Shown: positions 26,938 through 36,172 of the stretch, one piece after another
How positions within the stretch are numbered: position 1 is the stretch's first letter
How the letters are laid out: each line of letters opens with the position of its first letter
Position numbers and translations under genes: made by a program
Source of the DNA: Pseudonocardia kunmingensis
GTDB taxonomy: Bacteria > Actinomycetota > Actinomycetes > Mycobacteriales > Pseudonocardiaceae
NCBI RefSeq assembly: GCF_006716445.1
Contig: NZ_VFPA01000001.1
Location: 930,001-994,000 of the forward strand
Direction of reading: 5' to 3'
DNA length: 64,000 nt
Notes under the pieces: model-generated
What the model was told of the DNA's origin: nothing
The model's database searches: none
Seen by the model: the letters and a program-made list of their open reading frames with translations, nothing else

Positions 26938-27071
26938 GCCGACCAGCGTGGCACGGCGGCACCCGCCCCATCCACGGACCGGCGGTCCGGGTCTCACCCG
27001 TCCGTTCCGCGGCGGCGGCCCCCGCACCCAACCTGGTGTCGTCACACCTCGCGAGACGCTGGAGGACCACG

Positions 27072-27515
27072 GTGCCACGCACCCCCGAGCAGACGTTGCG
27101 GCTGCTGCTGGAACTGCTGCTGACCAAGGACATGGATGCGATCGCCGAGCTGTGGGCGCCGGACGGCGTCGCCGAGTTCCCGTTCGCGGAGGGCAGCTCG
27201 CCGGGCCGGGTGGCCGGGCGCGAGGCCGTGCGCGCCTACCTGGCCGGCTACCCGGAACGGATGGATGTGCGGGCGGTCCCGGAGGTCACCGTGCACCACA
27301 CGCAGCATCCGGACACGGTCGTCGCCGAGTTCACCGCGCACGGGCGCACGGTCCGCACCGGCGAGCCCTACCGGTTGGACTACATCACCGTGATCACCAC
27401 CCGGGACGGGTTGATCACCCGGTACCGGGACTACTGGAACCCGCTGGCCGCCGCCTCGGCGGCCGGCACGCTCCCCGATCTGCTCGGCTCGCTGGGTCCC
27501 GGGAGCGCCCGGTGA
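27072..27515 (+). CDS. SnoaL-like / NTF2-fold protein
   Basis: A 147-residue protein with the cystatin-like SnoaL fold: LTKDMDAIAELWAPDGVAEFPF, GREAVRAYLAGYPERM, and the C-terminal LDYITVITTRDGLITRYRDY. Such proteins are small isomerases, hydrolases or accessory proteins. The start is GTG 27072 with GGAGGACC before it. It overlaps the NmrA-like gene by 4 bases (GTGA), so the two probably act together. Confidence 0.8.
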   Translation: MPRTPEQTLRLLLELLLTKDMDAIAELWAPDGVAEFPFAEGSSPGRVAGREAVRAYLAGYPERMDVRAVPEVTVHHTQHPDTVVAEFTAHGRTVRTGEPYRLDYITVITTRDGLITRYRDYWNPLAAASAAGTLPDLLGSLGPGSAR

Positions 27516-28378
27516 CCGGCGTGCTGATCACCGGGGGCACCGGGAAGACCGGGTCCGCGCTGGCCGAGCTGCTGCGCAGCGGTGGGGTGCCGGTCCGCGT
27601 GGCCGGGCGCCACCCGGCGGCAGGTGATCCCGACGCGGTCCGGTTCCACTGGGACGACCCGGCCACCCACAGCGCGGCGCTGCGCGGCGTGGACCGGGTC
27701 TACCTGGTGCCTCCGCCGCTCACGGTGGACCCGATGCCGCTGGTCGGGCCGTTCCTGGCCGAGGCGGAGCGGCTCGGCGTGCGCCGCGTGGTGCTGCTCG
27801 GTTCCGCCATCGAGCTGCCCGGCGCCCCCGGCGCGCTGGAGATGGCCGCGCGGGTGCGGGCCCGGCCCGGCTGGGTGGTGCTGCGCCCGTCCGCGTTCAT
27901 GCAGAACTTCCTGAGCCCGCACCCGATGGGCGAGCGGATCCGGCAGCACGGCGAGATCCGCACCGCCGCCGGGTCGGGCCGGGTGGGCTGGATCGACGCG
28001 CGCGACATCGCCGCCGTCGCCTCCGCGCTGCTGTCCGACCCCGACGGCCACCCCGGCGACGGGAGCGACCACCTGCTCACCGGCCCGAAGGCGCTCGGCT
28101 ACGCGGATGCGGCGGCGATCATCACCGCCCGCACCGGCCGTCCGGTCCGCGTGCTGCGCAGCGGGACCGGCGAGGTGGCGGAGCAGTACCGGGCCGCAGG
28201 CCTGCCCGCCGGGTTCGCCGCCTCCCTCGCCGCCGTGGACGCCGGGCTCGCCGCCGGCCGGGACGACGCGGTCAGCACGGCGGTGCTCGACCTGACCGGT
28301 CACCCGCCCCGCACCTTCGCCGAGTTCGTGCAGGACCACGTCACCGAGTGGACGACCGACGGGCCTGCCACGCGGTGA
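27512..28378 (+). CDS. NmrA-like NAD(P)H-binding protein
   Basis: A 288-residue atypical SDR. The glycine loop is ITGGTGKTGSALAELL at the N-terminus; then WDDPATHSAALRGVDRVYLVPPP and RPSAFMQNFLSPHP (about 128-141) match NmrA/QOR2-type quinone oxidoreductases. No YxxxK pair. The GTG start overlaps the SnoaL gene. A strong hairpin follows. Confidence 0.85.
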   Translation: MTGVLITGGTGKTGSALAELLRSGGVPVRVAGRHPAAGDPDAVRFHWDDPATHSAALRGVDRVYLVPPPLTVDPMPLVGPFLAEAERLGVRRVVLLGSAIELPGAPGALEMAARVRARPGWVVLRPSAFMQNFLSPHPMGERIRQHGEIRTAAGSGRVGWIDARDIAAVASALLSDPDGHPGDGSDHLLTGPKALGYADAAAIITARTGRPVRVLRSGTGEVAEQYRAAGLPAGFAASLAAVDAGLAAGRDDAVSTAVLDLTGHPPRTFAEFVQDHVTEWTTDGPATR

Positions 28379-28379
28379 C

Positions 28380-28417
28380 GCCACCCGGGCCCGCCCCGTC
28401 AGCCGGGCCCGGGTGGC
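28380..28417. terminator. 14-bp-stem terminator shared by convergent genes
   Basis: GCCACCCGGGCCCG (28380-28393) pairs perfectly with 28404-28417 around a 10-base loop. It begins 1 base after the NmrA gene and covers the last codons of the TetR gene (PPPGPG). Confidence 0.7.
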
Positions 28418-29082
28418 GGGCGGGTGCCGATCATCCGCAGCGCCAGGTCGGCGTAGAACTCGCCGAGGGCCTCGGGCGGGTCCGCGCCGTCGAGGCGGTA
28501 CCAGCGCACGAGGTCGATGCCCAGCGACAGGATCGCGCGTACGGCGCGGTTGACGTCGGGGACGTCGAAGACGCCTTCCTCCACACCGCGTGCCACCGCG
28601 GAACGCAGCACCGCCGAGAACTGCTGCCGCAGGGCGAGGACGGCGGCGTGGTGCGCGGGCTCCAGGGCGCCCAGCTCGTACTGGCAGACCCGGGCGATGG
28701 TGTGGTGGCGGGCGTGCCAGGTCACGAGGCCGGCCACGAGCCGCCGGACGTAACGCGCGCTGTCACCGTCGTCGGTCCGGGACCGCAGCGCGTCCAGGGC
28801 GCGCTCGTGGCCGGTCCGCGCGATCTCGAACAGCAGCTCCTCCTTGGACGCGAAGTGGACGTAGAGCGCGCCCGGGCTCAACCCGACCCCCGCCGTGATG
28901 TCCCGCGTGGTGGTGGCGTGGAAGCCCCTGCGGGCGAAGCACCGCACCGCCGAGGCCAGCAGCGCCCGGGAGACCGGCGAGGTCCCCTCGTCCCAGAAGC
29001 GGTCGGGGACCTCACCTGCGTCGAGGTCCGCCACGGGCGCGGGTCGCCTCCCACCGCTGCGCCGATGTTCCTTCGACGGCAT
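28399..29082 (-). CDS. TetR-family regulator
   Basis: A 227-residue protein. A helix-turn-helix occupies about 40-85 (ALLASAVRCFARRGFHATTT ... GVGLSPGALYVHFASKEELL), followed by an all-helical ligand domain with a KstR2-like layout. It is divergent from the SMP-30-like gene at 29.2 kb, which it may regulate. Effector unknown; such regulators often sense acyl-CoAs or hydrophobic compounds. Confidence 0.85.
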   Translation of the reverse strand: MPSKEHRRSGGRRPAPVADLDAGEVPDRFWDEGTSPVSRALLASAVRCFARRGFHATTTRDITAGVGLSPGALYVHFASKEELLFEIARTGHERALDALRSRTDDGDSARYVRRLVAGLVTWHARHHTIARVCQYELGALEPAHHAAVLALRQQFSAVLRSAVARGVEEGVFDVPDVNRAVRAILSLGIDLVRWYRLDGADPPEALGEFYADLALRMIGTRPPPGPG

Positions 29083-29121
29083 TGGTCCCCTCTCCCTCGT
29101 CAGGACGGGCTGCGGGCTCCC

Positions 29122-29149
29122 TTGACACCACCCCGGCCCACGGTAACTA
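29122..29149 (+). promoter_or_regulatory. Promoter of the SMP-30-like gene
   Basis: A -35 TTGACA (29122-29127) and -10 TAACTA (29144-29149) with 16-base spacing, about 70 bases before the ATG. A direct repeat, ATGCGCT at 29149-29155 and 29163-29169, sits at the expected start point and could be the repressor site. Confidence 0.5.
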
Positions 29150-29218
29150 TGCGCTCAGTCACATGCGCTGCCAGCGACTCTCCGAACTGCCGACGACGAC
29201 GTGCGGAGCGAGGTCACG

Positions 29219-30127
29219 ATGGGGCAAGGACAGCCGGCGACCAGGGAGCTGACGGTCGTGCTGGACGGGTTCTCCTTCCTGGAGTGCCCGCGCTGGCGCG
29301 ACGGCAGGCTGTGGGTCTCGGACTTCTACACCGAGAAGGTCGTGACGACCGACGGACGGGGCGGCACCGAGGTCGTGGCCGAGGTGCCCGGCCAGCCGTC
29401 CGGGCTCGGCTTCCTGCCCGACGGGCGCGCGCTCGTCGTGTCGATGCGCGACCACCGCGTCCTCGTGCGCGACGAGGCGGGAGAGCTCCGCGAGCACGCC
29501 GACCTGTCGGGCGTCGTCAGCGGGTTCCTCAACGACATGCTCGTCGACGAGCGGGGCCGCGCCTACGTGGGCAACTTCGGCTTCGACCTCATGGGCGGTG
29601 GCGCGCTGCGCTACACGACGCTCACCCGGGTCGACCCGGACGGCACCGTCACCACGGTGGCCGAGGACCTCGGCTTCCCCAACGGGATGGTGCTCCTCCC
29701 CGGCGGCGTGCTGGTCGTCGCCGAGACGTTCGCCGGGCGGCTGACCGCCTTCGACGTGGACGACGACGGGGGCCTGCACAACCGGCGGGTCTGGGCACAG
29801 TTCGGGGAGACCCCGCAGACCGGGGACGTCGGCGAGGCCGTGCAGCTGCTCGAGGTCGCCCCCGACGGCATCTGCGCGGACGCCGAGGGCGCGATCTGGG
29901 TGGCCGACGCCCTGCACGACCGGGTGCTGCGGGTCCGCGAGGGCGGCGAGGTCGCCGAGGAGGTCCCGGCCGGCACAGGGGTCTTCGCCTGCATGCTGGG
30001 CGGTGACGACGGCCGCACCCTGTTCCTGTGCGCCGCGCCCTCGTTCCCGGAGCACGAACGCCGCCCGGTCCGCGAGGCCCAGCTGCTGGCGGTCCGCGTC
30101 GACGTCCCGCACGCCGGCCTGCCCTGA
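29219..30127 (+). CDS. SMP-30/gluconolactonase-like lactonase
   Basis: A 302-residue six-bladed beta-propeller of the SMP-30/Cgr1/LRE family, which hydrolyses sugar lactones and similar esters with a divalent metal. Metal-site type residues are seen in LECPRWRDGRLWVSDF (about 15-30), GFLNDMLVDERGRAYVGNF (about 102-120) and APDGICADAEGAIWVADA (about 215-232). ATG 29219 has GAGG about 8 bases before it; an upstream GTG at 29201 is possible. It is followed 48 bases later by an LLM oxidoreductase. Confidence 0.85.
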   Translation: MGQGQPATRELTVVLDGFSFLECPRWRDGRLWVSDFYTEKVVTTDGRGGTEVVAEVPGQPSGLGFLPDGRALVVSMRDHRVLVRDEAGELREHADLSGVVSGFLNDMLVDERGRAYVGNFGFDLMGGGALRYTTLTRVDPDGTVTTVAEDLGFPNGMVLLPGGVLVVAETFAGRLTAFDVDDDGGLHNRRVWAQFGETPQTGDVGEAVQLLEVAPDGICADAEGAIWVADALHDRVLRVREGGEVAEEVPAGTGVFACMLGGDDGRTLFLCAAPSFPEHERRPVREAQLLAVRVDVPHAGLP

Positions 30128-30175
30128 TCATCCCCTGCCGACCCGTCCGACCCGTTCCTGAACAGGAGGGGCCCC

Positions 30176-31177
30176 GTGGAGGTGTCCTGCGCTTTCCCGA
30201 CCGCCCTGGACTCACCGGACAACATCGCGCTGGCCGAGCGCCTGGGCTACGCCCGGGCGTGGGTCTACGACACGCCGCAGCAGAGCCCGGACGTGTGGAT
30301 GACCCTCGCGCTGGCCGCCGAGCGGACGGAACGGATCGGGCTGGGCCCCGGCGTGCTGGTGCCGAGCCTGCGCCACCCGATGGTCAACGCCGCCGCGACC
30401 GCCACCCTCGCCGCACTCGCCCCCGGCCGGGTCGCGATCTCCTTCGGCACCGGGTTCACCGGGCGCCGGGCCATGGGGTACCGCGCGATCACCTGGTCGT
30501 ACATGGCGTCCTACATCCGCGCCTACCGGGGCCTGCTGCGCGGCGAGGTCGTCGAGTGGGAGGGCGCGCAGATGCGGATGATGCACCCCGACGGGCACGC
30601 ACCCGCCCGCCCCGTCGACGTCCCCGTGCTGGTCGGCGCGCTCGGCCCCAAGGGCCACGAGGTGGCCCGCGAGCTCGGCGACGGGCTCTACCTCACGCTG
30701 CAGCTGCCGGAGTTCACGGCCGAGTACTCCTGGGTTCCCTACCTGGCATGGGGCACGGTGCTCGACGAGGAGGAGGCCGTGGACTCCGAGCGCGTCCGCG
30801 TGGCCGGCGGCCCGGGCTGGGCGCTGGCCTACCACGGCGCCTACGAGTTCGGCGGCCCCGACGCCGTGCGCGGGCTCCCCGGCGGCGCGCAGTGGTGGGA
30901 CGTCGTGGCCGAGACGCCGCAGGAGCAGCGGCACCTCGCCGTCCACACCGGTCACTGCGTCCACCTCAACGAGGCCGACCAGGCGGCGTGGGACGCGGGC
31001 GGCCACGCGATGCTGCGGGACGTGACGATCAGCGGGACCCGCGCCCAGGTGCGGCACCGCCTGGACGAGCTCGCCTCCCGCGGCGTCACCGAGATCGTGT
31101 TCCAGCCCTGCGGCCCCGACATCCGCGGCGAGCTCGAGAGGTTCTTCGAGGCGGCCACCTCCGACCCGGACGGGTGA
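30176..31177 (+). CDS. LLM-class (F420-type) oxidoreductase
   Basis: A 333-residue luciferase-fold protein. Seen are RLGYARAWVYDTPQQSPDVW, the IGLGPGVLVPSLRHPMVNAAAT segment, GRVAISFGTGFTGRRAMG and LVGALGPKGHEVARELGDG. These match F420-dependent reductase/monooxygenase groups of actinomycetes. GTG 30176 has AGGAGG about 9 bases upstream. It probably forms a transcript with the SMP-30-like gene. Substrate unknown. Confidence 0.85.
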   Translation: MEVSCAFPTALDSPDNIALAERLGYARAWVYDTPQQSPDVWMTLALAAERTERIGLGPGVLVPSLRHPMVNAAATATLAALAPGRVAISFGTGFTGRRAMGYRAITWSYMASYIRAYRGLLRGEVVEWEGAQMRMMHPDGHAPARPVDVPVLVGALGPKGHEVARELGDGLYLTLQLPEFTAEYSWVPYLAWGTVLDEEEAVDSERVRVAGGPGWALAYHGAYEFGGPDAVRGLPGGAQWWDVVAETPQEQRHLAVHTGHCVHLNEADQAAWDAGGHAMLRDVTISGTRAQVRHRLDELASRGVTEIVFQPCGPDIRGELERFFEAATSDPDG

Positions 31178-31247
31178 TCGTCGTGGCTCCGTTGCGCTAC
31201 GGTCACGGCGCCGCTACCGCCCGCACCCTCGCCAGGAGGACGTCTCC

Positions 31248-32042
31248 GTGACCGACCAGCCCCTTCCGGACATCCGCACCGACGTTCCGCACGGAGCCCG
31301 GATCTGGAACTACTGGCTGGGGGGCAAGGACAACTACGCCGCCGACCGGGAGATCGCCGACGCGGTGAGCGCGACGTTCCCCGAGATCGTGGACATGGCG
31401 TTCAAATCCCGCCAGTTCCTCAACCGCGCGGTGCGCTACCTCGCAGGGGAGGCCGGGATCCGCCAGTTCCTCGACGTCGGCACCGGCCTGCCCACCATGC
31501 AGAACACCCACGAGGTCGCGCAGTCCGTCGCGCCCGAATCCCGGATCGTCTACGTCGACAACGACCCCCTGGTGCTCGCGCACGCCCGGGCGCTGCTGGT
31601 CAACACGACCCCCGAGGGCGTCACCAAGTACGTCGACGCCGACTACCACGACCCGGCCCGCATCATCGAGCAGGCACGGGAGATCCTCGACTTCTCCCAG
31701 CCCGTCGCCGTGATGTTCATGGGCGTCTTCGGCTACGTCCCCGACTACGACGAGGCTCGAAGGATCATCTCGCACGTGGTCGACGCCACCCCGTCCGGCA
31801 GCTACCTGGCCCTCTGGGAGGGCACCAGCACCAGCGAGGCGGTCGTCCGGGGCGCCCAGGCGCAGGCCGACCTGGGATCGCCTTACCAGCTGCGCACCGT
31901 CGACGAGGTCGCGGGCTGGTTCGCGGGCACGGAGCTCGTCGAGCCCGGGCTGGTGCCGCTCACCCAGTGGCGGACGGACGGCGTCGAGGTCGGCAGGCCC
32001 GAGCCGATCGACGCCTACTGCGCCGTCGGGCGCAAGCCCTGA
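31248..32042 (+). CDS. DUF574 S-adenosylmethionine-dependent methyltransferase
   Basis: A 264-residue member of the actinomycete-specific DUF574 (methyltransf_19) family. The family opening ARIWNYWLGGKDNYAADRE (about 16-34) is present, with the SAM loop FLDVGTGLPTMQNTHEVAQ at ~75-93 and VYVDNDPLVLAHARALL after it. Genomes of this group carry dozens of copies; substrate unknown. GTG 31248 is preceded by AGGAGGACGTCTCC. Confidence 0.92.
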   Translation: MTDQPLPDIRTDVPHGARIWNYWLGGKDNYAADREIADAVSATFPEIVDMAFKSRQFLNRAVRYLAGEAGIRQFLDVGTGLPTMQNTHEVAQSVAPESRIVYVDNDPLVLAHARALLVNTTPEGVTKYVDADYHDPARIIEQAREILDFSQPVAVMFMGVFGYVPDYDEARRIISHVVDATPSGSYLALWEGTSTSEAVVRGAQAQADLGSPYQLRTVDEVAGWFAGTELVEPGLVPLTQWRTDGVEVGRPEPIDAYCAVGRKP

Positions 32043-32055
32043 CGCGAGCCCACCC

Positions 32056-32721
32056 GTGACCGTCGTGTGGTGGGCGGCCCCGGTGGCGCCTGTGGACGCC
32101 CCCGGGCTGCTCGCGCTGCTGGACGATCACGAGCGCGACCGGCTCGCCCGCTTCCGCCGCCCCGCCGACCAGGCCCGCTACCTCGCCGCCCACGCGCTGG
32201 TGCGCCTCGTGCTCGCCGAGGCCGCGGCTGGGCCCGCGGCCGCGCTGGTGTTCGACCGCACCTGCCGGTGCGGCGCGCAGCACGGCAAGCCGGTGCTGCC
32301 CGGCGGCCCCGGGTTCTCCCTGACCCACGCCGGCGACCTCGTCGGCGTGGCCGTCCACCCGCCGGGACCGGTCGGGCTGGACGTCGAGCAGGTCCGGGAG
32401 CTCACCGACCTCGCCGCGATGGCCGCGCACGCCTGCTCCCCCCGCGAGACCGTGCCCGACGCGGAGGCCTTCTTCACGCTCTGGACGCGGAAGGAGGCCC
32501 TGCTCAAGGCGGCGGGCACCGGGCTCGCGGCGCCGATGTCGGCGATCACGCTCGGCCCGTCGGGCGTCCTCGACTGGGCGGGCGAGGACGCCCCCGCCGG
32601 CCCCGTCTGGCTGCGCGACCTGCACCCGGCGCCCGGTTACCGCGCCGCCGTCGCCGGGTTCGGCGCGAGGCCCGCGGTCACCGAGGAGACCGGGGACGAC
32701 CTGCTGGCTCAGGCCCGGTAG
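32056..32721 (+). CDS. 4'-phosphopantetheinyl transferase (Sfp type)
   Basis: Transfers phosphopantetheine from CoA to carrier proteins of fatty-acid, polyketide or peptide synthases. It has 221 residues, with the Mg-binding VGLDVEQ (about 107-113), FFTLWTRKEALLKA (about 138-151, with catalytic KEA) and an N-terminal domain of the Sfp half. No synthase gene is in the window, so it probably serves distant clusters or the general lipid machinery. The 3' end overlaps the convergent pyridoxamine-oxidase-like gene by 13 bases. Confidence 0.9.
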   Translation: MTVVWWAAPVAPVDAPGLLALLDDHERDRLARFRRPADQARYLAAHALVRLVLAEAAAGPAAALVFDRTCRCGAQHGKPVLPGGPGFSLTHAGDLVGVAVHPPGPVGLDVEQVRELTDLAAMAAHACSPRETVPDAEAFFTLWTRKEALLKAAGTGLAAPMSAITLGPSGVLDWAGEDAPAGPVWLRDLHPAPGYRAAVAGFGARPAVTEETGDDLLAQAR

Positions 32722-33362
32722 AGCTGCTCGGCGTAGGACGCCGGGCTGTAGTAGCGCTCGAGCTCCTCGAGCGGGGTGTCCTTGCGGACGAGGGCCTTCG
32801 AGATGCGGGCCGTGGACGGGATCGCCTCGTGGTCCCAGGTCTCGGGTCGCCACAGCTTCGAGCGCATGAACGCCTTCGCGCAGTGGTAGAAGACCTCCTC
32901 GATCGCCACCTCGAGCGCGAGGATCGGCCGGTGGCCCTTGACGACCATCTCGTCGAAGTACGGGGCGTCGCGCAGCACCCTGGCCCGCCCGTTGACGCGC
33001 AGGGTGTCGCTGCGCCCGGGCACCAGGAAGAGCAGGCCGACGTGCGGGTTGACCAGGACGTTGCGGTAGCCGTCCACCCGCTTGTTGCCGGGCCGCTCCG
33101 GGATCGCCAGCGTGTGGTCGTCGATCACGTGGGCGAGCAGGCCCGCGGGGTCGCCCTTGGGGGAGACGTCGCCGCGCCCCTCGGCGTCGCTCGTGCCGAC
33201 GAGGCACAGCGGGGAGTGGGCGAGCCACACCCGGTCGATCGGGTCGAGGGAGGGGCGGACCTTCTCCGCGACCGCCGGCTGGGGCGTGCCGACGACGGCC
33301 TCCAGCTCGGCGATGCTGGTGATCTCGGTACTGGTCCCGGTACTGCTCTGGGTGGACGTCAC
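32709..33362 (-). CDS. Pyridoxamine 5'-phosphate oxidase-like split-barrel protein
   Basis: A 217-residue FMN-binding split-barrel protein: DRVWLAHSPLCLVGTSDAEGRGDVS-type strands near 25-50, then NKRVDGYRNVLVNPHVGLLFLVPG (about 75-98), and FYHCAKAFMRSKLW near 150. This subgroup (MSMEG_1061-like) is distinct from true PdxH and its substrate is unknown. The start is GTG 33362, 32 bases from the divergent dinB start. Confidence 0.85.
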   Translation of the reverse strand: MTSTQSSTGTSTEITSIAELEAVVGTPQPAVAEKVRPSLDPIDRVWLAHSPLCLVGTSDAEGRGDVSPKGDPAGLLAHVIDDHTLAIPERPGNKRVDGYRNVLVNPHVGLLFLVPGRSDTLRVNGRARVLRDAPYFDEMVVKGHRPILALEVAIEEVFYHCAKAFMRSKLWRPETWDHEAIPSTARISKALVRKDTPLEELERYYSPASYAEQLYRA

Positions 33363-33394
33363 GTTCCCAGGACGGTACGGCGGAAGATGTCGGG

Positions 33395-34738
33395 GTGTCC
33401 AGGGAGAATGTCGGTGTGGGCGCACGCTGGGTCCTCCACCTGGACATGGATGCGTTCTTCGCCGCGTCCGAGCAGCTCACCCGTCCCACCCTGCGGGAGC
33501 GGCCGGTGCTGGTCGGCGGGCTGGGGCCGCGGGCCGTCGTCGCCGGGGCGAGCTACCAGGCCCGCGTGTTCGGCGCCCGCTCGGCGATGCCGATGGGCCA
33601 GGCGCGGCGGCTGTGCCCGCACGCGGTGGTGCTGCCCGCGCGGTTCGCGCTCTACCAGGCGCTCAGCGCGCGGGTGATGGCCGTGCTCGCGGACGCCTCC
33701 CCCGTCCTCGAGCCGGTGTCGATCGACGAGGCGTTCCTCGAGCCGCCCGCCCTCGCCGGAGCACCGGCAGCCGAGGTGGAGCGGTTCGCCGCGCGGCTGC
33801 GCGCCGACGTGCGGGCCGCCACCGGCCTGCCGGCGTCGGTCGGCGCCGGCTCGGGCAAGCAGCTGGCCAAGATCGCCTCGGAGCTGGCGAAGCCGGACGG
33901 GATGCGGGTCGTCGCGCCCGCGCAGGAGCGCGAGGTGCTGGGGCCGCTCCCGGTGCGGTCGCTGTGGGGCGTCGGGCCGGTGGCCGAGGCCGGGCTGCAC
34001 AAGCTCGGCGTCCGCACGATCGGCGAGCTGGCCGCCATGGACCTGCGCGAGGTGCACGGGCTGCTCGGCACGGCGATCGGCACCGAGCTGCACCGCCTCG
34101 CCCGGGGGATCGACGAGCGGCCGGTCGCGCCGCGGGGCACGGCCAAGCAGGTCAGCGCGGAGACCACGTTCGACACCGACCTCACCGCGATGACCGCGGT
34201 CCACGACGCCGTCACCCGGATGACCGAGGCCGCCCACCGCAGGCTCGTCGCGTCCGGGCGCGCGGCGCGCACCGTCACCGTGAAGGTGCGCAGCGCCGAC
34301 TTCACGACGTCGAGCCGCTCCGAGACGGCCGCCTACGCGAGCTCCGACCTCGGGGCGTTCACGTCCGTGGCCCAGCGGCTGGCCCGCGCCGCCGTGCCCG
34401 AGGGCGGCGTGCGGCTGATCGGGGTGTCGCTGGCCGGGCTCACCGACGACCCGCCGCCGGCGCTCTTCGAGGCCCTCATGCCGGCGCCGGACGCGCCCGC
34501 CGCGGTGGAGGAGCCGCCGTCCGCGGTGGCCGAGCCCGCCGCGGACCCGGAGCGCCCCTGGCGGCCCGGCGACGACGTCGCCCACGCCGAGTTCGGGCAC
34601 GGATGGGTGCAGGGCGCCGGGCACGGCCGCGTCACGGTGCGCTTCGAGACGCGCAGCACGGGCCCCGGCCGCGCGCACACGTTCGCGGCGGAGGACGCGG
34701 CCCTGACCCGAGCCGACCCTTTGGCCAGCCTCGACTGA
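33395..34738 (+). CDS. dinB: DNA polymerase IV (Y family)
   Basis: An error-prone translesion polymerase of 447 residues. The catalytic acidic residues are in LHLDMDAFFAASEQ (about 14-27) and VSIDEAFLE (about 108-116). Helix-hairpin-helix KIASELAKPDGMRVV and the little-finger domain follow. The last ~70 residues (from about 375) form the actinobacterial extension with AEFGHGWVQGAGHGRVTVRF. No beta-clamp motif QxxLF is obvious. No SOS box is visible in the 32-base gap upstream. GTG start. Confidence 0.92.
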   Translation: MSRENVGVGARWVLHLDMDAFFAASEQLTRPTLRERPVLVGGLGPRAVVAGASYQARVFGARSAMPMGQARRLCPHAVVLPARFALYQALSARVMAVLADASPVLEPVSIDEAFLEPPALAGAPAAEVERFAARLRADVRAATGLPASVGAGSGKQLAKIASELAKPDGMRVVAPAQEREVLGPLPVRSLWGVGPVAEAGLHKLGVRTIGELAAMDLREVHGLLGTAIGTELHRLARGIDERPVAPRGTAKQVSAETTFDTDLTAMTAVHDAVTRMTEAAHRRLVASGRAARTVTVKVRSADFTTSSRSETAAYASSDLGAFTSVAQRLARAAVPEGGVRLIGVSLAGLTDDPPPALFEALMPAPDAPAAVEEPPSAVAEPAADPERPWRPGDDVAHAEFGHGWVQGAGHGRVTVRFETRSTGPGRAHTFAAEDAALTRADPLASLD

Positions 34739-34761
34739 GCACCTTGGGGCCTGAGGGCCTG

Positions 34762-36108
34762 TCAGGCCGGTGGGCGCCAGGGGCGGGGAGGGAGCACCGG
34801 GAGGCCGGTCGGGGCGCACTGGCCGCCGCGCTCGCCCGCCACCCGGAAGATCAGCCAGCCGATCAGGCCCGCGAGCAGGGAACCGGTCAGGATGCCGATC
34901 TTCGCGTCGGTCACGAGGGCCTCGTCGTCCAGCGCGAGCTCGGTGACGAACAGCGCCACGGTGAACCCGATGCCCGCCAGCCCGGCGCCGCCGATCAGCT
35001 GGCCCCACCGCAGGGTGTCGGGAACGCGTCCGAGGCCGGTGCGCAGCGCCACCCACGTGCCCGCCGACACGCCGATGAGCTTGCCGACCGTGAGCCCGAC
35101 GATGATGCCCCACGTGATGGGTGAGACGAAGGCCGCGGCCAGCGTCTCCCCCGTGAGCACCACACCCGCGTTGGCCAGCACGAACAGCGGCACGATCACA
35201 TAGCTGCTCCACGGCTGGATGCGCAGCTGCAGCCGCTCGTTGGGCGACACCGCCTCCGTCACCGCGGCCTGCGCGGCGAGCGCCCGCTCCGGGCTCGGGT
35301 CGAGCAGGAAGCTGCCGCCCATCACGTGCGCACGGGCGATGTCGCGCGGCCGCGGGGCGTAGGCGTTGACCAGCAGGCCCAGCACGACGCCGACGACGCT
35401 CGGGTGCACGCCGGAGTCGAGCACCGCGAGCCACATCACGACGCCGATCAGCACGTAGATCGGGGTGCGCCAGAACCGCGCGAAGCGCAGCCCGAGCAAC
35501 GCCGCGAAGAGCACGACCGACACCAGGAGCGAGGTGAGGTCCACGTCCTCGGTGTAGAAGATCGCGATGGCCGCGACGGCGCCGATGTCGTCGACGATCG
35601 CGAGGGCCAGCAGGAACACGCGCAGCTGGTCCGGGCACCGCGGACCGACGAGCGCGAGCACGCCGATCACCACCGCGGTGTCCGTGGAGATCGCGATGCC
35701 CCACGCCCCCGCGCCCGGCCCGCCCGCGTTGAACAGCAGGAACAGCACGGCGGGGACGACGAGCCCGCCGATCGCCGCGATCGTGGGCGCCGCGAGCGCG
35801 CGGAGCCCGCGCAGCTCTCCGAGCACCATCTCGCGCGAGATCTCCAGGCCGACGCTGAAGAAGAACAGCACCATCAGCCCGTCGTTGACCCAGTGCCGCA
35901 GGTCGAGGGCGAGCTCCGTGCCACCGAAGGAGAACGCCACCTCGGTGTGCCAGAACTCCTCGTAGCCCGGGCCGAGGTTCGCCCACGCGAGGGCGAGCAC
36001 CGCGGCGGTGAGGAGCAGCGCGGCCGACCCTGACTCGGTGCGCAGGAACGAGCGCGCGGCGCGGCTGAGGTCACCGCGCTCGGCTAAGGTCGTGACCGTC
36101 ACCTGCAT
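34762..36108 (-). CDS. nhaA: Na+/H+ antiporter NhaA
   Basis: An inner-membrane electrogenic 2H+/Na+ exchanger of 448 residues with 11-12 helices. Family signatures seen are WVNDGLMVLFFFSVGLEI (about 68-85), ISTDTAVVIGVLALVG and LLALAIVDDIGAVAAIAIFY with the adjacent Asp pair of the ion site (about 165-185). The start is ATG 36108 with GGTGGCAGGATC before it. It is divergent from a DsbA-like gene by 64 bases. The two could share control but their roles are not linked. Confidence 0.93.
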   Translation of the reverse strand: MQVTVTTLAERGDLSRAARSFLRTESGSAALLLTAAVLALAWANLGPGYEEFWHTEVAFSFGGTELALDLRHWVNDGLMVLFFFSVGLEISREMVLGELRGLRALAAPTIAAIGGLVVPAVLFLLFNAGGPGAGAWGIAISTDTAVVIGVLALVGPRCPDQLRVFLLALAIVDDIGAVAAIAIFYTEDVDLTSLLVSVVLFAALLGLRFARFWRTPIYVLIGVVMWLAVLDSGVHPSVVGVVLGLLVNAYAPRPRDIARAHVMGGSFLLDPSPERALAAQAAVTEAVSPNERLQLRIQPWSSYVIVPLFVLANAGVVLTGETLAAAFVSPITWGIIVGLTVGKLIGVSAGTWVALRTGLGRVPDTLRWGQLIGGAGLAGIGFTVALFVTELALDDEALVTDAKIGILTGSLLAGLIGWLIFRVAGERGGQCAPTGLPVLPPRPWRPPA

Positions 36109-36172
36109 GATCCTGCCACCTGGAGATCCCGCCCGGATCTGCACGCCGTCCACGAGCCATGGAGGTCAGACG